From Nemopilema nomurai (Eukaryota; Cnidaria; Scyphozoa; Rhizostomeae; Rhizostomatidae), in assembly GCA_003864495.1 (NCBI GenBank), contig ML133386.1:806001-870000 (forward strand): 64,000 nt of DNA, in the 5' to 3' direction. Every line of letters starts with the position of its first letter. Position 1 is the first letter of the stretch. The notes below the pieces were generated by a model. That model was not told the DNA's origin and searched no databases. It saw only the letters and a program-made list of their open reading frames with translations. Of this stretch, positions 52,788-63,709 are shown piece by piece. A program made the position numbers and the translations under genes.

Positions 52788-55608
52788 TCAAATGGCTTTC
52801 GAATCTCTATTGGCATCCAGAACGTCTCGTAGCAGGACATCAATAGTGTTGTCATCCAACGGCATTTTGCCCGGCTGCGGCAGGTTCAAGTCAGGCACGA
52901 GAAGTCCTAACAGCTGACAAATACTTTTTCGCAAGTCTCTTAGTTGCTGGCTTCGCTGCATGAGAAAGTTCCTAACTTTTCCTTCAGGAATCCTTTTTAT
53001 GTCCTCTATGAGGTCTTTATCCACATTCTTAGACACGTCATTCGATACAGTGTCGGTATCTCTCTCACGCTTCGTCACTACCGATTCCGTGCCATTGGTG
53101 TTTGTCTCTTTCGGGCATGGGTTGCTGATTTCCCCACCATTCTCAGCTTTCACCACAAGCTCCATATTTTTGGATTTCACGTCAATTATTTGTACGTCAT
53201 CGTCTGCAATGCGTGTACTTTTCGACATAGTTGTAGATGCATTCGATCCTCTAGCAAAGGGAAGTTTGAGAAGTTAACTGTGGTGTCTGATTGGTAGACT
53301 GAGCTAATAAGCGGTGGTCATTCTAAAACATACAATGCTGCTAAAATCGGGCTACTTCAATGTGGCCTTTATCAGTAAGCTGCAAATTGTTGTGGGATGA
53401 GAAGACTTATGCTGTTTTACAGGGGCGTGGAAAATGTCAGCGCTGGTTACACTTGAGGAATCAAAGGGCAGTACATGCCTGGTGTCCATCGAGGAGTTAG
53501 TGCCGACTGGATTGCCAACAGCTTCGCCCACCATCAACTTCTCCGAAACGGAAGATGCCATGTTTGTTACGGAGGGCGTGGCTGCAATGGCCATAGAGGG
53601 AACCATCATCTGCAGGGTAAAATTCTAATTAGGTTCAATGTTCAAAAAACCGGTTCACCATTGCCAAAGGGATTGGCCACGTAATCCGGCTGTTTTGGAT
53701 TGTCAGGGAATACGTAATACAGGGAAACTTAAGTTTCTTCAAAATGACACGGGACAGCAACCGTAAATTTCGCACACATTTTTGCCCGACATTTATCAAA
53801 TTTATGCAGACGTCAGAAAACGAACAAAAGCTAAAGGGCGTTGTTCTGACATTTCGTACCAATTTCAAGCTCTGCAGAACGAATCACAAAACTGTAGATG
53901 CTGCCAAAAACACTCCAAGCGATATATTTTCCTTAAAAAAACTCATTTAAACTGGAACTAACTAGAATGTGATTGAAAAGTGCGAGCCTAAAAACCTCTC
54001 CTGTTGCCCTGCGATGAGCTAATTTTCAAGAAACTGTTCCCATGTCTTTTTACTACAAAAAAAACAATGCTCCAAAACCACGGCTACCTGTAGCTGCAAG
54101 TTACCGGTGGCAAAAACGTCATCTTCCGGGTCGTGCTCATCTATTATCAAGCCCAGAGTCAAAAACCTTCCAAGGACAATCTGCAGAGACATTTGTGAGC
54201 TGAAGCTACTGCCAAAAGGCTTGCAGCAATGCTCCTTTTAATCGCCCCCTCTTAATCACACCAATCTACCCCGCTACATTTCTACGATCCATATAATTCT
54301 TTTCTAATAAAAGCTTTTGCTCTCAAAAAATTTCTTGAACACCAAACTAGATGCAGCCGTTAAAAGAAAGTCTATGAAGCAATGGTAGCTTAAAGATAAC
54401 TATTTCCTGAGCTTTATTTGAAGATCACTTTTGGCCTTGCTTACGCACCGTTTTCTGGGACTGGCCGATGTATTTAAACAAAATGTTTAGAAAACAAGAC
54501 AAGGAGAAGGATTAGACACAGGTTGAGAGAGCAGGAAGTTGAGTTATTCGGGGGTTACAAATATCTGCAGGTGAGGCAAACCTCAGCTTGTGCGGCGATG
54601 GCATCGATACCGATTTGGGCCAGTTGCTGGCTGATGTCCCTCGACGTTGGAAGAGGCTTCCCAATCGAATTGATTGACACAGTTTTGTCGGCGGCTCGAT
54701 TTCCGTCAGCTGCACCCGTCCGCTCCATTTTTGGCACCTTTGCTGGCACGGTTGATGGCACCTTTGATGGCACGGTTGATGGCTGGGTGATGAGCGAATT
54801 GCTAGACAAGCCCGGTCGCATTCTCGAAGGGTCGGTGACGACGAGGCGATATACTTTGGGGGCTATTGAAGCTCCTGGACTTCCCTGGGGAGTCACTACC
54901 CCACTGGGCTTGGTAGTAGTCAATGCAATTACCTGCTTCGCAAGCACACCCGGTTTTGGCTGTATTCGAGCAAGTACGGAGGAGCTTTTGTTGGTGGATA
55001 CAACCGACGTCACCCTCGTTGCAGCCTACAAAGGCAGAATGGACACGTGATGAACGAACGTACCTGTAGCTAGCATAAAGGGCTCGGTCTTACAGGCAGT
55101 AAAGCTTCTTTCCAACTCACAAATACTTAAAAACCAAACAGGAGAAAATAAGGTTAACAAAATAATGTCTTAAAGAGAGACTTACTAGGGATGATCCTTG
55201 GCTACCACTCACTGTTGCTGCCAGTACAATTGGCTTGGAAACAGACGCTTGCACCGACGAAATAGGAATCTGGCCAGGCGTAGCTGGTAGCGACGGTCTC
55301 CTTGTGGTGAAAGGCAGCCTCACCTTAATGGCTTGGTTTATACTTTGCCTGGTCGGGCGAGAGGCTACCGGCGAGGCCGAGGCATCCGGAGATGAGACAA
55401 TAGATGCTGTCAAAACTGAAGTTGTTGCTGCTGCGAGATTCGGAGATGAAATGAGAAGACTGACCTGCTGTGTTGCAGGAGGCTGGCCTGGTTTGCCAGA
55501 TTTTGGAAGCAGTGATGCAGAACCAATCAAAGATACCGAGTTTATGGCGGCGCTTTTTGCCCTATTGGGCGATTTGCATGATGGAGTGGTGTTGCTGCTA
55601 GGCGGTGC
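52788..55608 (-). CDS. MORC-like exons: disordered linker and C-terminal motif
   Basis: Exons: 55608-55186, 55025-54582, 54180-54088, 53609-53421, and a last exon ending at the TGA 52788-52790 with its start uncertain (about 53228-53248). The first two add some 290 residues of low-complexity Ser/Ala/Pro/Thr sequence, including a small coded repeat ([17 protein letters not shown]). The exon at 54180-54088 gives an acidic [13 protein letters not shown]. The last exon has [17 protein letters not shown] and [16 protein letters not shown], the MORC3/4 C-terminal motif. The phase-0 end at 53421 does not fit any good acceptor for the last exon; a small missed exon or an alternative donor (TCAA|GTGTAA) may explain it. 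Confidence 0.8.
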
Positions 55609-58600
55609 CTGAAAAGGAACGAAGATTAGCCTGTTTGTATGTCAACGCTTTACCATTGGGCAATGAAATATCATTCAGGGATATCACGTAGTTTGGCAGA
55701 TAAACTACGATACAGCTGCAGAATATAAGACTAGAAGGGACGAACTAGAAAAAATGAAGATACATACGTCCCTTGGAGACTTGACTTCGTTTGTTTTGGT
55801 CTTCTCCAGTTCTAATTTAAGTCTAGAGATTGAAATATCAAGAGCCAATATAAACCAACAGGCACAACAAATCAATTTTTATTTGCCTCTCTTCTATTTC
55901 AAAACAAACTCAAAGACAGAATCGCTACTATCAAATTGCCTTTACGGTTACCATTGGTCTTTAATACGAAAACAACTATAATTATTAACTATTAACTTTA
56001 ATCACTAAAGAAACAAAAAGCTTACAGATGAAGATTGTTCCCAATTTCTGACAACAAAGGAAAAGCAGAAAATTGCTCAACTAACGGTAGAACGCGTAAT
56101 TACCAGTGATTTTTCGCAATGTAATAGGAAGTATATTTAAAACTGACACAGTCGAATTCACCAAGGATCAATCATAAGGTTTTTTACTTTCGTAGTACTT
56201 TCAGTTTAGTATTTCACGGAATCTTTTTCTACAGTCTCTGTGAGAGCATTCTAATTGCCTGACTTGCCGTCCGAAAAATTCATAAAAAAACGAAAAGGGG
56301 CATGTATTGGGATGAATTATACGGAAAGGAAGTTTGATTTCACCTCTTTATTTCCTGCTCATGAGCTTTAGCTCTCATTTCATTGTGAGACCTCTTTCGC
56401 TTCTAGAACAAGCGTTGGTCATTGTTAAAAAAGAAGCAGAAAAAGAACAATGAAAATATGTGGTCGAAAAAGTAGATGGAAAATAGATGCCATTATATTG
56501 CAATAACAACTATTCTAAATTAAAATATATTTGAAAAATATTTCCGCAAGCTGCCTTCGAATAGTTTGTGATTGTATGAATAGTTTGTGATTGTATTAGA
56601 AGCACAAAACAGGGCTGCAAATAGCCCTTGCATGAAAAACGGGATCCATAACCTTATTCTAATTAAAATATTTCCTTATGACACAAATTTAAAGTAAACA
56701 AGTTACAGCTGGATCAATATCTAAATTGTAGGTAACAAGATAACTTAGTTGGTTTTGAAACTAAAATTTGTTTTAATCCACGATATATGTTTATGACAAA
56801 AATGGAGTTGCTTCTGCACCGCCCAGATGCCAGTTTTCGATGCATCTGCAACAAAGACACTATTCCAACAAAGTCTTTCATTACAATACCTTTTTCAGAA
56901 TACAAATTAAAAACCGGGAAACTGACAAGCATCTAGGGAAAGGCATCACCTTAAGGTCACTTCTGAAAATATCAGAGGACCAGTGAGAACCGATGGAAAG
57001 TTGAGATCACAAAAATGTCAGATCGTTACTTTGAAATACCTCTTCAGCAAGCTCCTGGTCCTTTTTTTCCACCTGTAAAACATTTCCTTAAACAGTTACG
57101 GAAACTTGAAAGCAGAAGCTACACACAAGCTGCATTCTTCAGATTACACAGACACCGAGTGTGAGAATGTTAACTTCATTTGTCACACAAAATTATATTG
57201 GTTGGGCGAATCTTGTAGTGCAGGCGAGTTGCTGGTGCATGTCAAGCACAAAAAATGGCAAGCATCCTCCTGCTAGACATAATGTTAGCACATTTATCGT
57301 TAACAAAACATCCGCACACTCAATAGTCCATGATTTCCCAGCTTGCAGGTTAGAAACTTATCTCAATGCGATAACAGCACCAATCAGCGAAAGAGAATAC
57401 TGGCTAATATATCGTACCATTTGTTGCAGCTCATTGGCCAATTTCGCGCTGTTCTCCGTCTGCTTCCTCTTCTGCTGCTGTTCTTTTTTTCTAGGGGCAA
57501 AGAAGGACGTCAATGAACATCAACATGGGAAAATGCTTGAGCGACAAAGCGAAATGGATTCAAAGTAAACACAACTAAGGTATAAATACAGCAGTTTAGA
57601 AACTTCTTTTTTATAGGGTGTGATCGTCTCGTGGTCGTCCTCTAACTTCTCGGGAATGTCGCACGACCTCCATTCCAGCGTGGGGTGGTCTTTGCAGAAC
57701 CACTTATCGGGTAGCAAATCTAAGTTGGTATCATCCGGCAATACCCTCCATTTCAAGCACTTCATGTTATCGCATTGCACCCATTTTTGGTCGGGCAGCA
57801 GTCTGGTGGAGAGAAAACCACAAAGAGAATACTTACAAACACAATTCAAACCTCCAATTCTGAAGAGACATTTGGAATGTTTCTGAATACATTTTAACTA
57901 ATTTGTTAACAGACAATGTAATGAGGTCGCTGTATGGCAGTGAACCGAGGCAGCAGTTAAAAGGGGTTTCAGTGAAAGGACTTGGCAGCGATAAGAGGCT
58001 GCAGCGAAAAGAGGTTGCAGCGAAGAGGTTGCAGCGAAAAGACGTTCCAGTGAAAAGACGTTGCAGTGAACAGGGGAGACAGTGAAAAGAGGCGCATCTC
58101 TATTCGATTCATGCTAAAATATTTGCGATCAAACATCATGCGGTACGAAGAAGTGTTATCTGCAAAGGAAACTGATACATACACTTCATTTTCGTTTTCC
58201 TCGACAGAAGGCGGCTGGTTTGCAGCCTGCTTGTTTGACCCTTTTTTCTCTTGCCTGGAAACAATAAAATTTACCATATTCGCCACGATTAAGCAATATT
58301 CGTCCATTAACTGTTTCAGTACAATACACTTGGAGGATGGCCATCAACAATTCAAAGTTGCATTGCCGTCACCTCAAGTCATATAAGATTTTGAACACCA
58401 CAGCACTTCGATCGTTTGGCATCAACTGTTCATCTAAGTACACATATGTCAAAATTTAGCGTAAAAAGGCAAGACAAGTTGGAAAAAGGAAAAAAAAGTG
58501 TACAGTGCGTGGGCTAAAAGAGTAGAAGGTCTTAGTGAATAGGACGAAAAGCAGATGAAATGGGAAGCCCCTACTGAAATGGGAAGCCCCTACTGAAATG

Positions 58601-61600
58601 GGAAGCCCCTACTGAAATGGGAAGCCCCTACCAGTATTCATTGAGCTTTCTTCCAAGGCCAGCCATGCAAGCTCTGCAATACGAATAAGAACAAACTTTA
58701 AGAGAAAACCTAGGGCATAGGCTAAACAATCAGCTTGAAATTACCCTTGAAACTTAATCAACACATTATAATGATAAGCGTTGGTAATGGCACGGTTCAA
58801 GTTGCAACAGAGCTAAAAGAACCAATGTACAACGATCTTTATACAACATCCTTGCCTGAAAGCTTTGGATTGATCGAAGTCCTGTTTGTTGTGAGTCGGT
58901 TGCAGGAAATCGCATTCAATGACACCAATAACTCCAACACCAAGAGAATTTGGCTGCGATGGAAAATTGCATTCCAAAACAAAGGGGTTTTAACAAGGGG
59001 AATAATGACGAGCATGAAAACGCAAGAATCGCTGGGACGAAGTCACTCTTTGAAAAGCAGAATTTTCAGCACAGGGCAAATAATTCATAAAAGCATTGAT
59101 GGCCAACAGATAAGGGAAACTTTATACTAATGTGACATACGCATAGAAGCGTAGTGAAGATTCTCTGTTTTAGAATATTATCATGGGCATGCTGCAATTA
59201 ACGAAGCACCTAACTTCAAGATAGAAGAACATAGCAAGAAACTGTTGACGCAAAAAATTATAAAAATTACTAGGATCATTAAAATACATCTTCACATCAA
59301 TCACGCTTAAACAAGAATCGAATATATTTTGGGAAAACTTTCGTTAGCGGCCTTAAAGAAGCCTCCCAGCACCCTACAATCACCCCTTTTTAGAACTTGG
59401 ACTGGCCTCAAGTTGTACAACCAAGCAAAAACTCACCTTCAGCTGGTACCCAACCCTCACATATGGCTTGATGAGTCTGTTTCTGTTGTACATCATTATC
59501 CCATAATGGTTCTTGTTCTGGCTGAAGCCGAATGTTATTCTCACTGGTTTTGCCTGCCCCGGGTAAAGGAAAAGCTGAAGCCTCCATACTAGATGTCATG
59601 CCAGCGTACTGGACTTAAACTGGCTGATTTCTCTACAATTGCATTCCAAATCACACCAGAGATAGCAGTGCCACTAAAGCTTCCTTGAAGCAACGATAAA
59701 GGCTAGAATCCAAATGTCCCCAAACTGTTGTTCCTTCATTTAGCTCTAGGCATTCTGCAATTCTGTCAACTTAAGAACCACCTAAGACATACTTTGTTGC
59801 AATGAACCCTTTCATCTTCCAGGCACTTGCTCAAAAGCTGTTTGACACTATTCGTAACCTCGTAGTGGGCTTAGGGGGGTAAGTATAGAGACATAGCTAA
59901 CCACTCCCAATAGTGGATAGACTCGACTCGTTAGAATAGAATAGATGGACCCATTTCATCTTCACGGACATTTTCTTAGAAGACTTATTAATGATGGTCA
60001 CTCGTGTCATAAGTAGATAACAAATCATGACAAAATCAATTCTCCAGGCTGCCTCAAAGGACTGCCTTCGCCCAGCCTCTTATCGGGCCGAGCTTTGTCT
60101 AAATAAAAGCATGTACAGAAAGGACGAAAGCTGAATGTATAACGAGCGTGATAATTCAAAAGGTTACTGGCATGCTCTGTGCTGCGAACGACTGTGCAAG
60201 GCTCAGAGTGGCATGGCAACAACGGACTGTGACGTGCGTGGTGAAAAGGATACGTAGCCTGACGGCGTGTTTGGCTTGTACAGGTCCACCTCGGTCTTCG
60301 CAAGACTCTTGGCAATCACCGTTGTTTTCACTTTCTGGCCTCGAAGAATTATTTGCATTCTCGGCTTCAAGTAAAGAATGGAACAATACGCCTAGCGAAA
60401 ATCAAACAATTACAACCACATAAGCTGCAGAAATGGACTTTGCCAATTAATTTTTTATTGGGTTCGAGCTACATTGTTGCCGGAAAAAACCGCTTGTTTA
60501 ATTTCGAGGGGGAAAGTTGCGAGATTGCAGCCAAGAGCAATGCATCTTTGCCGCGACTGGTAGGAACAAAAACAACGAGACGGGCAGCCGTAAAACGCCC
60601 TTGCCAAAGATTTTTGGCTGGATTCGAAAATAACTTGGATGCCGCACCTGCTAGAAACCGTTGCGTTTACTCGTTGCGTTTACTCGTTGCGTTTACTCGT
60701 TGCGTTTACTCGCTGCGTTGCGTTAAAAACGAACAAAGGGTGACTGCCAACGGTTACAACGAAATTCCTTTTAAGCAGTTCTATGACTGTGCGATCTGTG
60801 TAAACAGAATCAAACATAGCTCCCGCGAATATTTATCTATGTCATCGTCATAATTCGCGTTTTTACTCTACATTAAAAATTTTAGAGCCAATTTCTAGTC
60901 ACACGCAACAAAATAAGGATCAGTTGGTGAGCAAAAGTGTATTAGGAAAGGAGCTGCGAGGAGCGAATAAAACGGGAATAAAACGGGAATAAAATGGGGG
61001 TAAAACGGGAATAAAACGGGAACACAACAGGAATAAAACGCGGCAAAACGAGAGACATCGAGGTCGTGACATTCTACCGGAAAGGATGAAAGTAAGAATG
61101 CTCGTGACTCGCTAAAGATAAACCCAGACGTGGGCAATGAAAATTGTTTTTCATAAGGCTTCGAAAGAGCAAAAACGAGATTGCTAGAAGGCAAACCAGC
61201 CGAGTGGATGAAGTAAAAACTACCAAGAAACAAAAAGGAGAAACTCCAATAATCACTCATACCCTTAGCGAATAATCTGACGCCGGGATATGGTCTTGTC
61301 TCTGCTCCCTCTTGTAGCGAGCTTCATCTGTGTCCGATAAATCGTCCGGAATTCGTATATCATTGCTGTCCGTGGTGAAATCAAGTTCGTACTTGATGCC
61401 GCCAGAGTGTCTTCGCAGGTTATAGATGATGATACGTGTCCCAGAAGTACCGGGAATCTGTTTAAATTCTTCCTTCACCTCAGCCATTGTCGAAACGACC
61501 GAATGCTCAAATATTTGTATCAGCGACTTCCTTCCCCCGCTTTCAGACTCAAGCAAAGCTGGAAACACTTAAGGAGCTCTCTGTGCAAAAACGTAATCAA

Positions 61601-63709
61601 CGAAAAAGCCCCCAATTCCAGGGGACCACTAACCTTGAATGTACTTAAGGAGCTCTCTGTGCAAAAACGTAATCAACGAAAAAGCCCCCAATTCCAGGGG
61701 ACCACTAACCTTGAATGTACTTAAGGAGCTCTCTGTGCAAAAACGTAATCAACGAAAAAGCCCCCAATTCCCGAGGACCACTAACCTTGAATGTACTTAG
61801 TACTGCTCTCAAGCCCAACGTCCCACAAAGAACAAAGCAATCGAAAATGTAAAGGCTCACTACGTGTCTGATGCAGAAAAGTTTACTTTGCTAAAAACTT
61901 TTTCACTTTCCCGATTGTATTTCACTTTAGTGGAGGGCCCCTTGTAAACTGGCGAACAGCCGAATATTCTTTGAAATACTACGAGACTGTGGAACCATAA
62001 TTTTCGCATACTTGAACATACTGTGAACATACTTGAAGCACATTTTCGCACGACAATACAAGAGTATGCAGATGTCGGAGAAAGGCCAAAGCTGAAATTG
62101 CAGATCGAACACCACGCAAGGGTTATGCGAATGAGCGTACGGTTACTGTGTGTCACAAATCAGCATTCACTCACATCTTCTTTAAGAAGAGTCCAGGTGA
62201 AGAGACGAACTCTTCCTGCATATAAAGAATGGGATTATGCCTATATATAAATATATATAAGAAGTTTGTCTGTTGATACTTCCGTAGCCTGCTCACAATA
62301 CGTTTTTGCGTAGAGCGTGATTTACTTTAGAGCTGAAGAAAAAAATTCATGTTTACCTCTAAAAGCCTATTAATATATATAGCCTCCACAACTCCTCAAG
62401 AAAAAGGCGACATAGTTTGTCCAATAACCGAGACGTTTTCTCGCTTAATCTGTTCGCGCAATTTGGATTCTCTTAAACATTTGGCTCTAAAATTAAATTT
62501 CACTTGGACTTTGGCAACTTCGAGGCGGCTGTGCTAGCTTTTCCGGGGTTTTGCGTTCTTTGATCTGGGAATTTTGTGCCCGGTCTAAACATCTATAAAA
62601 AATCCCATTATACGAGAGAGTTCGTCGTTTCGCTTTGACTCTTTTTTCCAAAAAAGGTATGAGTGAACGTTGATTTGTCATAACGCAGCCAATCATTCGC
62701 TTTTCGATCCGCAATGGTCATTTATAATTTTCCCAAACGACTGCATACACTATGAAATGTCGGACGAAGAAGAGCTTTAAGCTGGCGACAACTATGGCCC
62801 CGCTGTTCCGTGCTATTTTGAAGGCTGTGGTGCAGAACACTGGCTCGAATACTCTCTAAGCGTTTAAACTTTGATCGACAATGGTCAATTCAGCAAACAT
62901 TACTCACACATTATTGTGAATCAAACGTGTTAGCGTCTCCTATGAACCAAAAATGTTGGCTTCTTCTATGAGCCAAGCATTTTGACCTTTTGTAAAAGCC
63001 AAAAATGTTGGCTTCTTCTATGAGCCGAACGAAGGCGGCATTCACAAAAAGGATACTGAACTTTTTTGCTTCCCAAGTGACTAGTGGGACGATGATCGTT
63101 TTTGAGTTAATCTTTTCGAGGTACGTCTGTGACAGAAACCCTAGACTCAAGCGATTGTCTCTCTTTGTAAAAACAAGAGCATCTTTACCAAGACGCATCG
63201 ACCCTGATTTGAAACCATTCCCATACTGACCGACTGGCAAATGATCCCCCAAAGCAACCTACCAAAATACAGCCTTAATCAATAAGTGGCATTCAAGGTT
63301 ACCTGGGGCACAAAATACAAAACATATTTGAAAGCCCGTCAGGCTAGAGAATAAATATCTGATGTAACCAGCTCCTTGATTATAAGCTTCAGAAGAAACA
63401 AAACGGTATTAAAGGCTATCAAATCTCCATGAGCACTATTATTGGCATTCTATTTGCTCTTGAAAAAAGGACATTGTTGTAACCAATAAGATATTTGAAT
63501 GTAACAGCATCTAGAAACGATTCTGCTGAATAGAAACAGTGCTGCATCATGCCTCACTGCCTTAAATAAAGCAGTTTCCAGGCAGCAAAGACATTAATAT
63601 ATGAAAGCCTGGGTAGCAACCAGTCTAGAATTTTTCCTCTTGTCTTTTGTAAAACTGATTAGCAATAGAATATTCTAAAAATCCACTTACTTTTTCTGAG
63701 AATCCAAAG
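52788..63709 (-). CDS. MORC3-like: MORC3/MORC4-like GHKL ATPase with CW zinc finger, 5' end outside window
   Basis: Nuclear chromatin-associated ATPase family. Eighteen exons are visible; the first 17 (63709-53421) join in consistent phases for 855 codons, and the last one holds the conserved C-terminal motif. Domain order: GHKL ATPase part ([18 protein letters not shown]), transducer/S5 domain, CW finger, coiled coils, a long Ser/Thr/Pro/Ala-rich region, C-terminal [19 protein letters not shown] motif as in MORC3/4. The ATP-binding N-box must lie above base 63709 and is not in view. MORC2 is less likely, because its CW domain and layout differ. The join into the last exon (53421 to about 53.25 kb) is unresolved. 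Confidence 0.9.
53770..53840. repeat. Fragment of the interspersed repeat family
   Basis: cgcacacatttttgcccgac followed by atgcagacgtcagaaaacga matches the core module also seen at 62037 and, more distantly, at 3546 (atgcaaacgtcggaaaat). It lies in the MORC-like intron between 53609 and 54088. Confidence 0.55.
55768..57802 (-). CDS. MORC-like exons: CW zinc finger and coiled coil
   Basis: Exons: 57802-57590, 57490-57418, 57072-57040 (33 nt), 56402-56344, 55822-55768. The CW domain reads [20 protein letters not shown], then [20 protein letters not shown]. The two aromatic Trp of the methyl-lysine pocket region and four Cys are present. The first cysteine pair is C-x4-C, not the C-x2-C of vertebrate MORC3/4. 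Following exons code for charged helices ([51 protein letters not shown]), a likely coiled coil with a basic nuclear-signal-like KRKR. Confidence 0.9.
57960..58080. repeat. Minisatellite, about 15-bp unit (MORC-like intron)
   Basis: About seven imperfect copies of gcagcgaaaagaggtt with shortened units. It lies between the exons at 57802 and 58183, about 100 nt from the latter. Confidence 0.85.
58183..63709 (-). CDS. MORC-like exons: GHKL ATPase and S5 transducer part
   Basis: Exons: 63709-63691 (19 nt), 63258-63057, 61558-61263, 60391-60254, 59553-59437, 58953-58856, 58673-58632, 58254-58183. The microexon encodes FGFSEK, followed by [20 protein letters not shown] (G-box of GHKL ATPases), [10 protein letters not shown] and [78 protein letters not shown]. 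The exon 58953-58856 ends TTTCAG|GCAAGG, a GC donor proven by the next exon ([14 protein letters not shown]). The 42-nt exon's donor sits in a 19-bp tandem repeat. Confidence 0.93.
58557..58632. repeat. Four perfect-to-near-perfect 19-bp repeats at a MORC-like splice donor
   Basis: Four copies of gaaatgggaagcccctact, at 58557, 58576, 58595 and 58614. The last base of the fourth copy is the last base of the exon 58673-58632. Read in gene direction each copy contains the same donor hexamer GTAGGG. Confidence 0.93.
60659..60715. repeat. Minisatellite, 13-bp unit, about 4.5 copies
   Basis: Units of cgttgcgtttact in the MORC-like intron between 60391 and 61263. Not close to a splice site. Confidence 0.9.
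60966..61036. repeat. Short repeat, about 11-bp unit
   Basis: Imperfect gaataaaacgg units, in the same MORC-like intron as the previous array. Confidence 0.8.
61567..61794. repeat. Three 76-bp tandem copies next to a MORC-like acceptor
   Basis: Copies start at 61567, 61643 and 61719 with acttaaggagctctctgtgc and include cccccaattccaggggacca (third copy has cccgagg). The array starts 8 nt upstream (gene direction) of the acceptor for exon 61558-61263, so the branch-point region lies in the repeat. Confidence 0.95.
62037..62236. repeat. Copy of the interspersed repeat family (MORC-like intron)
   Basis: Contains gcacattttcgcacgacaat, then atgcagatgtcggagaaagg, atcagcattcactcacatc, and gaagagtccaggtgaagaga followed by cgaactcttcctgcatataa. 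Order and spacing match the copy at 3546-3735. Confidence 0.65.
62598..62720. repeat. Inverted fragment of the same interspersed repeat family
   Basis: Reads aatcccattatacgagagag ttcgtc in plus orientation, the complement of the cgaactct...aatgggatt end of the family, followed by an inverted match to the neighbouring module (ttgatttgtcataacgc). Together with the copy at 62037-62236 it forms a widely spaced inverted pair. Confidence 0.55.

Noticed and set aside
53228..53228. ATG at 53228 as the start of a separate 146-aa gene
   Set aside because: The frame ends in the MORC3/4 C-terminal motif and follows other MORC-like exons on the same strand; a separate gene is less likely than an unresolved splice join.
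54523..55612. Plus-strand ORFs of 175 and 125 codons
   Set aside because: Mirror of the MORC-like linker exons on the minus strand, which join neighbours in phase and have valid splice sites.
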